Under the pieces are notes generated by a model. That model saw nothing but the letters and a program-made list of their open reading frames with translations, searched no databases and had not been told where the DNA came from. From NCBI GenBank assembly GCA_029204225.1, contig CM055113.1, positions 3,675,194-3,735,193 of the forward strand: 60,000 bases of DNA, read 5' to 3'. The stretch comes from Diphasiastrum complanatum. Lineage: Eukaryota > Streptophyta > Lycopodiopsida > Lycopodiales > Lycopodiaceae. Position numbers and translations under genes: made by a program. Shown here piece after piece: positions 43,078 to 54,455 of this stretch; within the stretch, counting starts at the first letter, position 1; the number at the start of each line of letters is the position of its first letter.

Positions 43078-43587
43078 TGACGAATCAACTTTTGAATATC
43101 TCTCTCCATTGAATGCCTCATTTACATATATAACAACTGGAAGACCTTGCATTATTCTATCTTTACGTTTACAAGATCGCTTAATAGTTGATTAACTGAC
43201 TAATTATGGAGTGTGAAGACGTAGACAGTCTGTACTTGAAATCTTGTGTATTTTTGCAGAGTGTCATCATTTTCACATTTTTCGCATTTTATGAGAAGCA
43301 GTCTTGCATTTATGGAAGTGTCTGAAATGGCCTAAAAACTGAGTTAACACAAGTGTCGCAAAACACTTAGTTGCTTAGGATGGCCCGAAGGTGACAAAGG
43401 CGAGAATGTCGAGATTTTTGCTTGTGGAAATTTTTGAGTGAAAATGCAGACTGTAGCGACAATCAATGTAAAAAATGCAGACTGTTGGAAAAAATAGTTC
43501 ATTTTCTGCAGACTACTTAGAGAGTGATTTACATGAAAAGGAAGGAGGGCAATTAGGATGAGTAGGAGTAAGATTAAACTCCAACAC
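43078..43587 (-). repeat. truncated 5' LTR of element H
   Basis: Direct repeat of 40991-41512, ending aaactccaaca. There is no primer site next to it; the junction is with integrase coding sequence. Confidence 0.8.
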
Positions 43588-46164
43588 CATCTAGTAACAT
43601 CATTCATGAAATCGCAATTTACATGAATCTCTAGGTGAAATGTCACCTTTCATTGAAAATCAATGCTCAAAAGTTAAAGATCCAAACCATTATAGTCCAA
43701 GACTATCCACAAGCCCATGCAAACCTATCATAAATGCTTCTTGATATGAATACACTTAGATTTTTTTCAAAAAACTAAGGTACAAAAATTCATCCCACCA
43801 AAATTTCTTAGGAGATCCATCAAGATAATAATGACTTTAACTTAGTCCTAAGTACCCCAAATACTCTCTTGAGTTAAGCAGTCTTATTGCTAGCATCATA
43901 TGCAAGGAAATAACAACCATTAAATCTTAATAGACTTGTCTGTCTCTTTATTTACCGGCGATTTAGGCTTCAAATAGTTCACAAGCATCCCTTGACTACA
44001 ATCTGTAGTAGAATTTCATCCACTAAAGTAAGCAAATTCCTCATAAGTAAACAATTACTTAATGAAAATGCTTGTGGGATGTATATAATCTCAAATATGC
44101 ATTAAAGTAAAGAAATTTAGATTTTAGATCTAGATTTTTATCTTTCTCAATCGATCAAGAATTACTCATCTCTTAAGAATCATCACATTCCCTTATAATC
44201 TTCTAATGTCCACTAAGTATTCATTTATGATTCTTCAATCATAACATTTAGAATCTTATGATTCGTCAATCATAATTTACAAGATTCCAATATCATACTT
44301 AATTATTAAAAGATATTGGAGTATATGTATAACATACCACTCAGGAAATATAAGAAACATTCTGAAACCTTTTCCACAAGGAAAATTACTGGATTCCAAA
44401 AATATTTTTCCAACCCGATTCTTAACCACATTATGAGTTCGAAATTATACAATCAACCAAGTAATTAAAGACCATTATTATATCCGTCTTTAACAACATA
44501 AACTTTATACAATCACCTAGAACAACATATAGATATTACAAAGTTCTACCGAATTCCAACTGAATTCAGTGGCTGATATTAATTAGACTTTGTCATCCAA
44601 TATGAGCTCACTGGGGTTCAGTCAATAACTTGGGATATATTTCTCATTCAAAAAATATTCAATATCAAGAATCTTTTATATTCTATGCACACAACTTATA
44701 TAGATGAATCCTGATGACTCACACATCATGTGTCTTATGAGCAATATATATCAAAATAAACAATTCCTGGTGCCAATTAATTTGTAAACAAGAGTAATTC
44801 AATTACTCAAGTCAATTGTAAATGATTCAAAAATCTTAAATGTCTAGGTGAAGATCTCAATTATACGAATATAACACCGCATTTAGATCCTTTTCTAAAC
44901 CATAACTAACTTAGTGAATTATCCTTTGCACAGAAAGAACCATTAACCTGCAAGTAAATGTTCCACACATTACTTGTTCATATGTCTATGCATTTTGACT
45001 AGTTTAAGTATACGATATAAACTCAGTACATAGGAAACACGGAGCAGATCCACAAGATTAAGATGTACATAAGCAACATATCCAACTATGTTCCTATACA
45101 TAAACATAGGCTATAAACTGGTAGATATCCATAATTTGGTATGTTACTCACATAAACTCACTAAGAATCTTGCAACTCAGTTACAAATGAACTCAATTGC
45201 TCATGAGTAAATAACATATCTGGGAAATCTTTGAAGTGAATAATTCCACATCACAAGTTTTCCAACCATCTAAATTTTATTAACAAAACTTCTCCAACCT
45301 ATCAGCCTACTTCAGATCTTAGTGTACAAACAAAGATTAGACTAACTTATATAGACATATTTGGACATAAGGTTACAATTACATCTTTATACCTCTGATC
45401 CAATCCATAACAAAATGGTACTTGGAAATAATAAGTGAACCTTAATTTAATCTTTACCACTACTTCTCATATTCATGAATATCTCACAACTCAACATCCC
45501 CGAAACTCCTCTACTTCCAAGTTTATCAAAATAATCTCTTAGAGAGTTCCTCTATTTCAACTGGAGAGTTCTACCTTTGCACACATACTAAAATTTTTTT
45601 TCAAAATCTATGCAACTGGCTGATTCATCGAAAGTCTTATTCCTATTTTTTCTTCTCCCCCTTTTAAAAGAAATTTCATAATCTTAATTAAAAAGTTCTC
45701 AGGAGACAATGTATAAGATATGAAAGATTAGAAAAAGTCAGTCATTAGTATGCATTAGTATTACACACTAGAATTTTTCCTCAAAATTATAGAATATCTT
45801 ATCCCGAGTGATAGAAAAGCACATCTCAATAATTAACTATCCAATAGAGATTAACATTTGGGTCTAGGAAGTCTAAACTCCACTGAATCAATTGAAAACA
45901 TCACTAGATTCTGAGCCATATTCACAAATCATATATGGAAGTATAATTTCATATAACTTTTCACTCCTTCAGAACCAAGTTCTACACTGGAAGAAATTAT
46001 ATGAATCTCTGCAATTGCCTCATATTTAAGAAATTTTTTTAAAACGTAGAGGTCTAAAATAATAGAGAAATAGATTTAAGAGCTTCCAAATTTTGTAAAT
46101 AATGAGATACCATTTGGAATCGAGCAAATGAGAGAGTGTCCCTATTAGTTGATACTTGGATCTC
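43588..46164. other. unassigned AT-rich DNA
   Basis: About 2.6 kb with no credible open frame, tandem repeat or retroelement motif on either strand that I could see. Confidence 0.55.
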
Positions 46165-46803
46165 TCATGTATGTAATGGTTTGTACCAGATCACCTAATA
46201 TTTCTTTTGTAGTTATCTCACTAAGCCAATTCATGGCAAATCTTGGCATGATCCATTGGAGGCTCTAATTCGAGTCATGAGATACATTCGAGCTACAACG
46301 GTGCATTTGCCAACTCAATGGATATAGAGATGCAAGTTGGGAAGGAGATGTATATACTCATAAATCCACATCTGGATTTATATTCTTCTTCAACGATGGT
46401 CCTATCTCCTAGAACAATCGGTGAACCTCTATCACTCTCTCTTCGACAGAAGCATGTAATTACTACTTCACAAGCTATTAAAAAAACAGTCTGGTTGAGA
46501 AATTTACTGTTAGTAGACAACAATCTGAATTAGTCCACTCCGACTAATATATTATTTGATGATCAGAGTGCCATTTCCTTATCGGCCAATCCTAGATGTC
46601 ATTTTAGAAGTAAACACATCGAAATCTGATATCACTATGTCATGGGTAAGATTCTCGACAGAGAGGTAAGCTTAACGTGCTGTTGAATGCAGGAGATGAT
46701 GATAGATATTTTTACGAAGACACTAGTATTGATGCACACAACAGATTTTGTGCATTGCTTAGTCTGAAGATCAAGGCATTCATAGATCCAGATTAAAGGA
46801 GGG
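46165..46803 (+). pseudogene. copia RT/RNase H relic (element I)
   Basis: Readable pieces in shifting frames are SFVVISLSQFMANLGMIHW, then GYRDASWEGDVYTHKSTSGF, an LSSTEA-like motif, and a SANPRCHFRSKHIEI piece, the usual order at the end of copia pol. Several stops are present. The 3' end taaaggaggg is a polypurine tract leading into TGTTGGATTTACTCC at 46804. Everything upstream of the RT end is missing or unrecognisable. Confidence 0.8.
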
Positions 46804-47262
46804 TGTTGGATTTACTCCTCTACTCTCATGAATCCCACGTTAATCTCGACCCATTCATATTGCTGCATATTTACTCTCATTGTTGCATAGTTTGCAAAAA
46901 TACATGGGATTCAAAGAGTGGTCTCTACGTGATAGTCAGAGACTGTCGAGGGTCAAAAGGGTCAAAATCAAAAAAGTCGAACCCCTCGACATATTTGACT
47001 CGACTCGACCACTTGTCAAATTGGATTGATGAAGTGGCACCACTCAAATCAAAGTTAGTCACCTATACTAGCCATTCCTGCTAATGTGCAATTGCCTTGA
47101 CAATGACTATAGCTACATCACCACTTTCTTTGGATAACAACAGCCACGACTGTCGCCTACCAAAAAAGTGACATTCGCGCATGCTAACCACCTGAACGGT
47201 GACATCCATTACTTCAGCCCATAATCTACCTCAGATGACAGAACATCTCTATGCTATTCTAC
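46804..47262 (+). repeat. 3' LTR start of element I, end unresolved
   Basis: It begins TGTTGGATTTACTCC directly after the purine tract, and resembles the LTR start of element H. I could not find a CA end or a matching second LTR, so the end coordinate is a guess. Confidence 0.45.
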
Positions 47263-48060
47263 ATATATCTGCACAAATGTACACTTCAAATGATGATGTT
47301 GATGATGCTAATTGTATTATTTGTGAAATTCCCAGCAAGTTCACATGTATAAATGTGTGAATGATCTTTACTATGCTTTGTGTTAGCACATAGATCAATT
47401 ACAGAGTGAAAATTATAATCTATCTCTAGATTCTATGGCTAAATCACAATCTAGAATGCTAATAATCAAACAATGATTACTTTCACACGTGTGGGGAAAG
47501 TACAAATAAGTTCATGTATGGAAAAAGCCTCCTACTCGGGTTAGAGAGAGAATGGCAATTCAAGCTTACTAGTAAAAAATCCAACGTGACAAGAGAATAG
47601 CATCTATCATCAAAATTTGTGAGAAATACCACATACATATATAGTGATGGTATTAGCTCAAGGTAGAGCAGGCTTCCAAACATATTTTTCCACCTCTAAG
47701 AGTAGTATCTACCCAAAACTTGACACCTCCATGTTTGAATGTTGAGAAATGAAACTTTCTACATGTGTCATTTTCTATGATACAAATGTACAAAAGTTCA
47801 TGCATGTGCCAGTACAAGTCTTACTTTGCTTTGCATGTCACATTTGGCAAACTAAACTTTCTGCATGTGTAGTGGCTTGAGTTTCTACTGGGCTTTTTCA
47901 AGTTGTAGAACTATATGCATGTTGGAAAAACTTTATCAACCCCAAAAGTCAAGATAGATGGCTTTTTTATTTTCAACATTATTCATTCATAAATAGACAT
48001 TGTAAATGCCCTCATGCATCGATTCTTGTCTTCAAGCTGAGAGTCAAAATAAGCTCATAA
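47263..48060 (-). repeat. probable LTR relic related to element J
   Basis: On the minus strand, words such as tccccacacgtgtgaa, ttagcattctagattgtg and ttagccat occur in common with the LTR of element J (57602-58262). Order is partly conserved and divergence is high. No primer site or coding sequence is attached. Boundaries are approximate. Confidence 0.35.
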
Positions 48061-51000
48061 CTATTTTATAGAACTAAGATAGTTTTCGGGGATGCGGCTT
48101 CGTCCGCAATTGTTTTGTGCTCTGGCATTCATTGACTTGTATTTTTTGTACACTTTCTGAATTGAATCATCATCTTATTGCGTTCAGATTGTCGTTAGTA
48201 TAAATGCAATGCTTTCTTGATTGTTCTATCTGATTTCCCTTACTATTTTGTCAGAATCATTTGTCTTTTTTTCGCATTATAAGTTGCAAGACTTTTTTTG
48301 TGTTTGCCTACAAAATCTATACCATCGATTCTAACGGCTTCAAAGTTAGGATCAAGTAGATTCAATCGAGTTGTTTGACTCACCATCCTGATTTGATTCG
48401 ATACGTGTAGTGCATGCATTGAGGAATCGCCCACTGCTCCATCACCCCAATGTCGTCAAATTTTGGACTATTCTTAAGAGACATCATGTTTGAACTTAGA
48501 TTAGTCAAAACAAATCTTATCAACCATTTGAAACAATCATTCATGTATCAACACTTTGTGTGTATCGTTTGAGTGAACATATTTAGTTTCAAAATTAGAT
48601 GATTGTAGGTTTTGAACATTTTTGTTTGGCCTTTCAGTTTGCAGTTCTAGCTTTGTTCAAATACTCAATTAGCCTTTCAAGTGATACCCTTTACATTTCC
48701 ACAAATTTTCTCTTGGAACATATTTACTAGAGATACCAATAGAGTTGATTGGTTGAAAAACTTATTAAATGCTAAAAAAAATCAATGGTCAAAGTTGGTC
48801 TTATGTCGTCGAGTTAAAAATTACTCTTCATTTTTTACTCCATCTATTTTAAAATAATTGCAATCTAAACCTTGTCTAGTATGCAAAAATTCCCTCCAAC
48901 TGAGTTTTTCATGCGCTACTTCTCTCTTATGAAAATATATTGTTATACTGAACTTCTATTGGCAATGGTAGAGGACATTTGTTGACGTGGGTTCTTCGAT
49001 TGTTGTATTATTATTATTCTCAATGGACTATGAGACAATGGCACTAGCATGACTACTATTTTCTTGAGAGGCAAAGGCGTATTGGGCCTTTCTCACATCG
49101 TTGGGACAAAAGAGTTTACAGGGTTCAACATAGGAGGTATGAGACAAACGAGCATGGACCGAAAAGAAGAACCATCCATCGAACAATTTTTTCTTTGACT
49201 CTAAATCGAGGTTGCCACTTGTATGGGTTAAAATTGTCCAACGTGTTGAGGCTCTCCATAGAGCAAGTTGTATGCTTTCTTCACAAATCTAAAGGTAATC
49301 AAAAGGATTAGCTTTTTCTTCTTGTTAGTCATTGTGTTGTAGCTAGCGAGTGTTTGAGTTTACATCACCGTCCTATTTAATGATCTATGTAGTTGAGGTA
49401 GGTTAAAGATTTTTCTCTCGATGCATACCAATTTTGAATAAATTCATGGGAGATGGTTTGTTCAAACAGTGGAAGTGCAAGTAAACAAGCAGTGTGGCAC
49501 ATAATGCTAGAATCAAGGACATGTCTGCTTTTTTTGTGTGGATATTATAGCAATGGACCCGGCAAATCTGATCTCTTACTCTCTTAGGATTCATGATCAT
49601 CATCATCTTATTTTTGCTCAAGGGCCAATTCAAGCAAAGAGAATCTACATACAAAAATCCTCATGAAAGTTGACATTTTGTATTTAAATAGATCATGTAC
49701 TTTGAGGATTTTGCAACAACATCTCTATGCTAAAAGATAATGTCCTTTGACTATTCATTAGGACTATGCCTCTTTCTTTGAAGGGCAAGCAGACTTTTAG
49801 GTCTATCAACATCTTTGTGCATCTGAAATATCTTATTTTGTTAGGTAGTTGTATATCTTTGAGTTGGCATTATGGCTATCTGTAATACTAATAGTAGGAA
49901 TGGTAGTTTGGCAATTAAATTGTGGATTTGAGGAGCATACCGTCAATTGACTTGGCAAACTTTAATGTGAATAATTACATCAGTTGAAGTCATGCTTGTG
50001 AAAAGCACAAGCAACAATTTTGTGTAGCTTATTAAGTGGCAAGCTTAGAAACAGAGTGCATTTCCACCTTTCATACCTATGGAGATGAATTTATGTGACA
50101 TGATTTCCATTAAAAACTAGAAAGGTTTTTATCAGGTTTGCTTCTATATATTCATTTTGCATTAGTTATCAGGAAAATGATAAAAGCACATGAATAAAAA
50201 ATAGAGATACAATGAGTTTTTGCAAATATAATGCCTTTGAACAAGTTTTTGTTTTATGCATTGAAATGGTGAAGCACATGATTTAATTTTGTTGTAGGGT
50301 GCAAGGTCACAAGATAGTTCTACTATGAAAGTTGTTAATTTGTATAATTCATCTATAACTGTGGGTATGGCTTCAATATAGATGTACATCCTATTTCATC
50401 TGCAGATATCAAATCAGTTTTGAACTATAAGATATCATTTGAGGTTGTTTTCTTGACTACTTTGTCAAATACAAAGGTGTTAAATTAGATAGCTAACATG
50501 ATGATTGTTAGTCCTAATATTGTAGCTCATGCAAGGTCATTTGACATCATATATAAAGTTACATCATGTCTCTGCTAGTTGGTTTGATACCGTGTTGAGA
50601 TTGGTTCCTATAGAAGCTTTTCCAATGTCTCACTGGTGCTATTTGATTGATCACAAAATTTTGCATATTTTACTATTTGACAGATCTCAATACAAAACAT
50701 ATCATGTTTTGTTAGTGTCTTGTAACCAATTCTCTTAGAACAATATTTGTTGTTGAAAAGCTCAAAAGCTTTGTGGTAGTACAAGGGAAAACAAGTCCAT
50801 TGTGAAAATCCACAGTGGCCATGCCTTGACTCCAGAGGAATATTTGTTCTCTACCTCAAGAATTAGTTGATTTTGTTTGTAATCATGCCTCCTGGTTTAT
50901 GAATGTTGATCATTGCCACTTTGTTATAGTAATAACTCATTTTTTTATGCATGGCAAGAGCAATCTTATGTTTAGTAGTTAGCTTAATGATTAATCAAGA

Positions 51001-51540
51001 TTCAATGTTGTGAATTGTGAAGGAATTAGGTGTTATTACACGACGCTTCCTGCACTCTCATCAAGCAGATCGTTCACGACCAAAAAGTATCGTAGTTAGC
51101 TCTCTATCAAGCTTGAACTCTCTTGAGCATTCTAGCTCAGTCTTTTAGAGATTATTTTAGAGATGCTATTGCGCTGCTGCTTATCAGTAGAGTTGCTTAC
51201 TATCAGATTTATTCTCAGTTACTCAGAGACAGCTTAGAGTGCATGGTTTCTATCAGCTATTGTTTTGCGCTCATTAGCATTTGATCTTGTTTTTTTGAAT
51301 CAATACTATCTTCTTACTGCGTTCAGTTTGTGTCAAAATGCATGCATCTCTATATTGTTTTTGTAATTGGTAAAAATTGTCTGCAAATTCAATACTTTAT
51401 ATTTGGCTACGTAATCACTTAGTATTTGGCAATTTCAAAATTAGTTGCTAAAGATTGAACATGATTCCCATCACTACAAATTTGTTCAATTTTTTATAGA
51501 CGTAGTCATGCATTGGAAGTAGGAAAAGTTTTTGTTTTCG
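48061..51540. other. unassigned AT-rich DNA
   Basis: No supported gene. The segment near 48090-48210 resembles 51250-51360 (attgttttg.gctc...ttattgcgttcag). This looks like a diverged pair of LTR ends, but no element between them can be recognised. Confidence 0.45.
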
Positions 51541-51541
51541 C

Positions 51542-52171
51542 TATACACTTTATATCCTATTTTCGACAGTTGAATGTCTTCAGCTTGATGTCTCATCTGC
51601 TGAGCGATCGCCAAAGGGAAGGTCTGTCATAGATACATTCTCCGATGAAGATGATACTCCGATCAAACGACTAGCGGAACCAATGAAGAAATCTAGCAAA
51701 GGCCATCAAGACTCCGTTTCGCTTTTCATGATGAGCCTAGAGACTATACCCCAAGAGCCACTGCAAGGAGTCTGCAATAAGAAAGAAATAGAAGTTCTCC
51801 AGGTTGTTCACCTTGAAAGAAGGTTGAGAATACAAGGATGAAGGTCGCATGGTCAAAACATGTGGTTCAGTACGATTCTCTAGTCTCGAAGAAGAGAGAC
51901 CCGCCTAGGGACCGCACCAATGCTTGCTATAGTTTGGTTGTGGTCACTTTTGCCAAAGGCCTCATGCTCTAAAGAACCCTTCACGACCAAAGGGGCACCG
52001 CAAGGCAAGCATTTTGGTCACAAGACAACTGCTATAACGACACACCTTTACGATCCAAGCACTGCCAAGATCAAGGAATTACCAAGACGAAGCACAGACT
52101 CCATGGACGAAGGAGACAACAAACTGGAAGCCATTAGAACGAGCTTAACCAGTTCTTGTAAACAGCCATGA
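51542..52171 (+). pseudogene. coding-like island of unknown family
   Basis: A frame open from 51542 to 51841 reads SAERSPKGRSVIDTFSDEDD and onward with a charged, protein-like composition. It lacks an ATG at its start but has a plausible 3' splice site (ttttcgacag|t at 51569). A second frame (51920-52171) reads KGAPQGKHFGHKTTAITTHL and ends at TGA. GC content is visibly higher than in the flanks. It may be exons of a decayed gene or part of the retroelement whose gag follows. No domain recognised. Confidence 0.3.
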
Positions 52172-52679
52172 TTAAGCTTAAACAATTTTCTCTATTCCTA
52201 TATATATAGGATGAATGAGGGAGATGTGTCGGTTGATCTTGTGTAGATGAGTTAATTGATGTCAAAGTCCACTAGTAAGCAAGACCACTTGATGAATTAG
52301 AATTTGTAAGAGACAGAGATACTCTTGCAGTATGCCAAACAGTGCACAAAGATCATTGTGATAACACGGATGCTATTTTTGCACCTCTTGCTATGTGTAT
52401 AGTCTTGAATGCTTTACGTTTGTTATTCATGTTTTTTTCAGCTATTACTCTGTTTCTCCACATAGGCTCATTACATTGAATGATTATAAATCAGTGTTAG
52501 ATAGGCAGTGTCCATCTACAGCTTGGAAGAGGTCCGTAGTAGTAGTTGTGGTTAGGAGTTTGACTCTATCTAGGCATCTAAGAAATCAGAGCACATCACT
52601 AGATCGATCATCATATCATTGTTAGATTCCATCAGTGAAATCAGAGCGCATCACAATTCCATTAGTAGTATCTGAACAA

Positions 52680-53650
52680 GATTGTTTAAAATGTCTTACT
52701 ACAAGCTAAAACGTTGTAAGTTACAATGGTGTCTATAAGCAGCATTCAATCCAAAATATGCATAATACTTCAAGCAGATGGTCAAACTACCTAGCCTGGA
52801 AGGTGAAGACTTCACTTATCCTAAGAGGAGAAGCATTTCGGCCCTGGGTGGATGACCAAAGAGAAGCCAACAAATGTTGGAAAAGAGCTTCACGACAAGA
52901 AGGAGAAAAACGATAAAGTAGTAACTGTTATCTCCTCCTCCATCAAAGACAACATCACACTCGATCTATCATCCATCACAAATGCACGAGAACTATGAGA
53001 CAATTGATACCAAGGTTCGAGAGCAAATCATGCATTTGGAAGATCAACTTACGTACCTCTGCTGGGATGGTAAAGACCTCATGACATTCATCAGAAAGAT
53101 GAAGAACCTATTTCTTTCTTTGCACAATGCTGGCACAGAGCACACAGTCTCACAGGAGAAGCAACTAATGTACCTATTGCATGCGCTACCAAGATCTCTC
53201 TAAACGATATGCACTCTGTTAGCGAAGGATCATGCGATGACTCTTGAGAAGGCAATAGCCAAGATCAAAGAGGAAGTAGAAGCCAGAGAGCACTACGATG
53301 ATAGACATGAGTCTGATCAAGCTTTTTATAACAACAAATATCAATGCAAGAAAAAACATAATGCTAAGGGGAGTCATCTCGTATATCCACAACTGAAGGA
53401 CATAGACAACGAAGGAAGATCAAAGGCACTTATCAAGCAAAAACCGCAAGGTGGTGACAAGAAGTCTTGCATCAGATGCAGACGTGACAGACATACTGTT
53501 GATAATCCAAACTGTCATAAGGAAGGCCATTCAGCCATGGATTGTTACCAAAATCCGATGAAGAAGAAGACGATAAGTAGGAAGGAGCCCTCCAACAGCT
53601 CGTCGTATGTAGACATTAGAGGAGTTCTCAATATCAAAAAGACCCTTTAA
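52680..53650 (+). pseudogene. copia gag relic
   Basis: Across changing frames one can read NTSSRWSNYLAWKVKTSLIL, then ITNARELWDN, then IMHLEDQLTYL with MKNLFLSLHNAGTE (52982-53203). A C-terminal part (53237-53650) has two cysteine-histidine clusters (CIRCRRDRH and CHKEGHSAMDC) resembling a zinc knuckle. This is the order of a copia Gag. Internal stops and frame changes show that it is dead. No protease or pol follows. Confidence 0.7.
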
Positions 53651-54455
53651 GCAATGCCATGTAGGATATAGAAAAATATCAAAACAAAAAAAACAATATT
53701 GTTTATTTGCTTGCCCCCACCACTCCCGAGGCCTCCCCAACTCCCAATGATCTAGCCTCACTGTCTATAGTCACAGTTAAGAACTGTAAACAGTTCTCAG
53801 TATAACTTGACTAAATTCAAAAATATTCTCTCCATTGGTTACGAAAAGGGCAATATTTTCATTGGATCTAGAATATGACCGCCATCCCCAAATTCGAATC
53901 AGGGAAAAATTGCAAAATGTTTACATATGCATTCCTTCCACAAGAATGGAAATATGGGTGCCATCTCCAATTACGAACGCCATCATCACCTTGGAATGGA
54001 AATATGAGCGCCAACTACCTATTGGAATGAAAAAATGAGCGGCATTTCCAAATTTGAATCAAGCATACAAGCATGGAGATTGGATTGATCGTACATAGTA
54101 TATAATATAATCAAAGATGAGTATTTTGTTTTGCTTCATAGAATCTGGTCATAGTACTTTGATGCAACTGATTACTCTATTGCTTTTTCTGATGATGACA
54201 TTGTATCATCTACATGTGGATATCCCTATTGATTTTGCACCTTTGCAGAGAAGAGGAGACAAAGGAATTCAAATATCTGCTGAGGATCGTTCTCGTTATA
54301 GGGCAGAAGGAAAAAGAACTTGGATTTGTGGATAGATGGAACATTATATCCACAAGATCCAAGCACTTTGACACATCCCACATTCTCTTCAATAAACTCA
54401 TTTAGTTACATGGATATGCAATGGGCATAGTGGATTCCTAGGATATTGTGAAATA
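53651..54455. other. unassigned DNA
   Basis: Contains imperfectly repeated phrases near 53870-54050 (aatatgaccgccatccccaaattcgaat, aatatgggtgccatctccaattacgaa, aatatgagcgccaactacc). This suggests a degenerate ~70-base tandem repeat. No gene supported. Confidence 0.45.

Noticed and set aside
47640-47665. tggtattagctc resembling a primer-binding site
   Set aside because: It matches only the first part of the initiator tRNA complement, is not preceded by an LTR end in CA, and has no gag downstream.
48243-48434. 63-codon minus-strand frame beginning MGDSSMHALHVSN
   Set aside because: Short, isolated in decayed AT-rich DNA, with no recognisable domain or partner exon.
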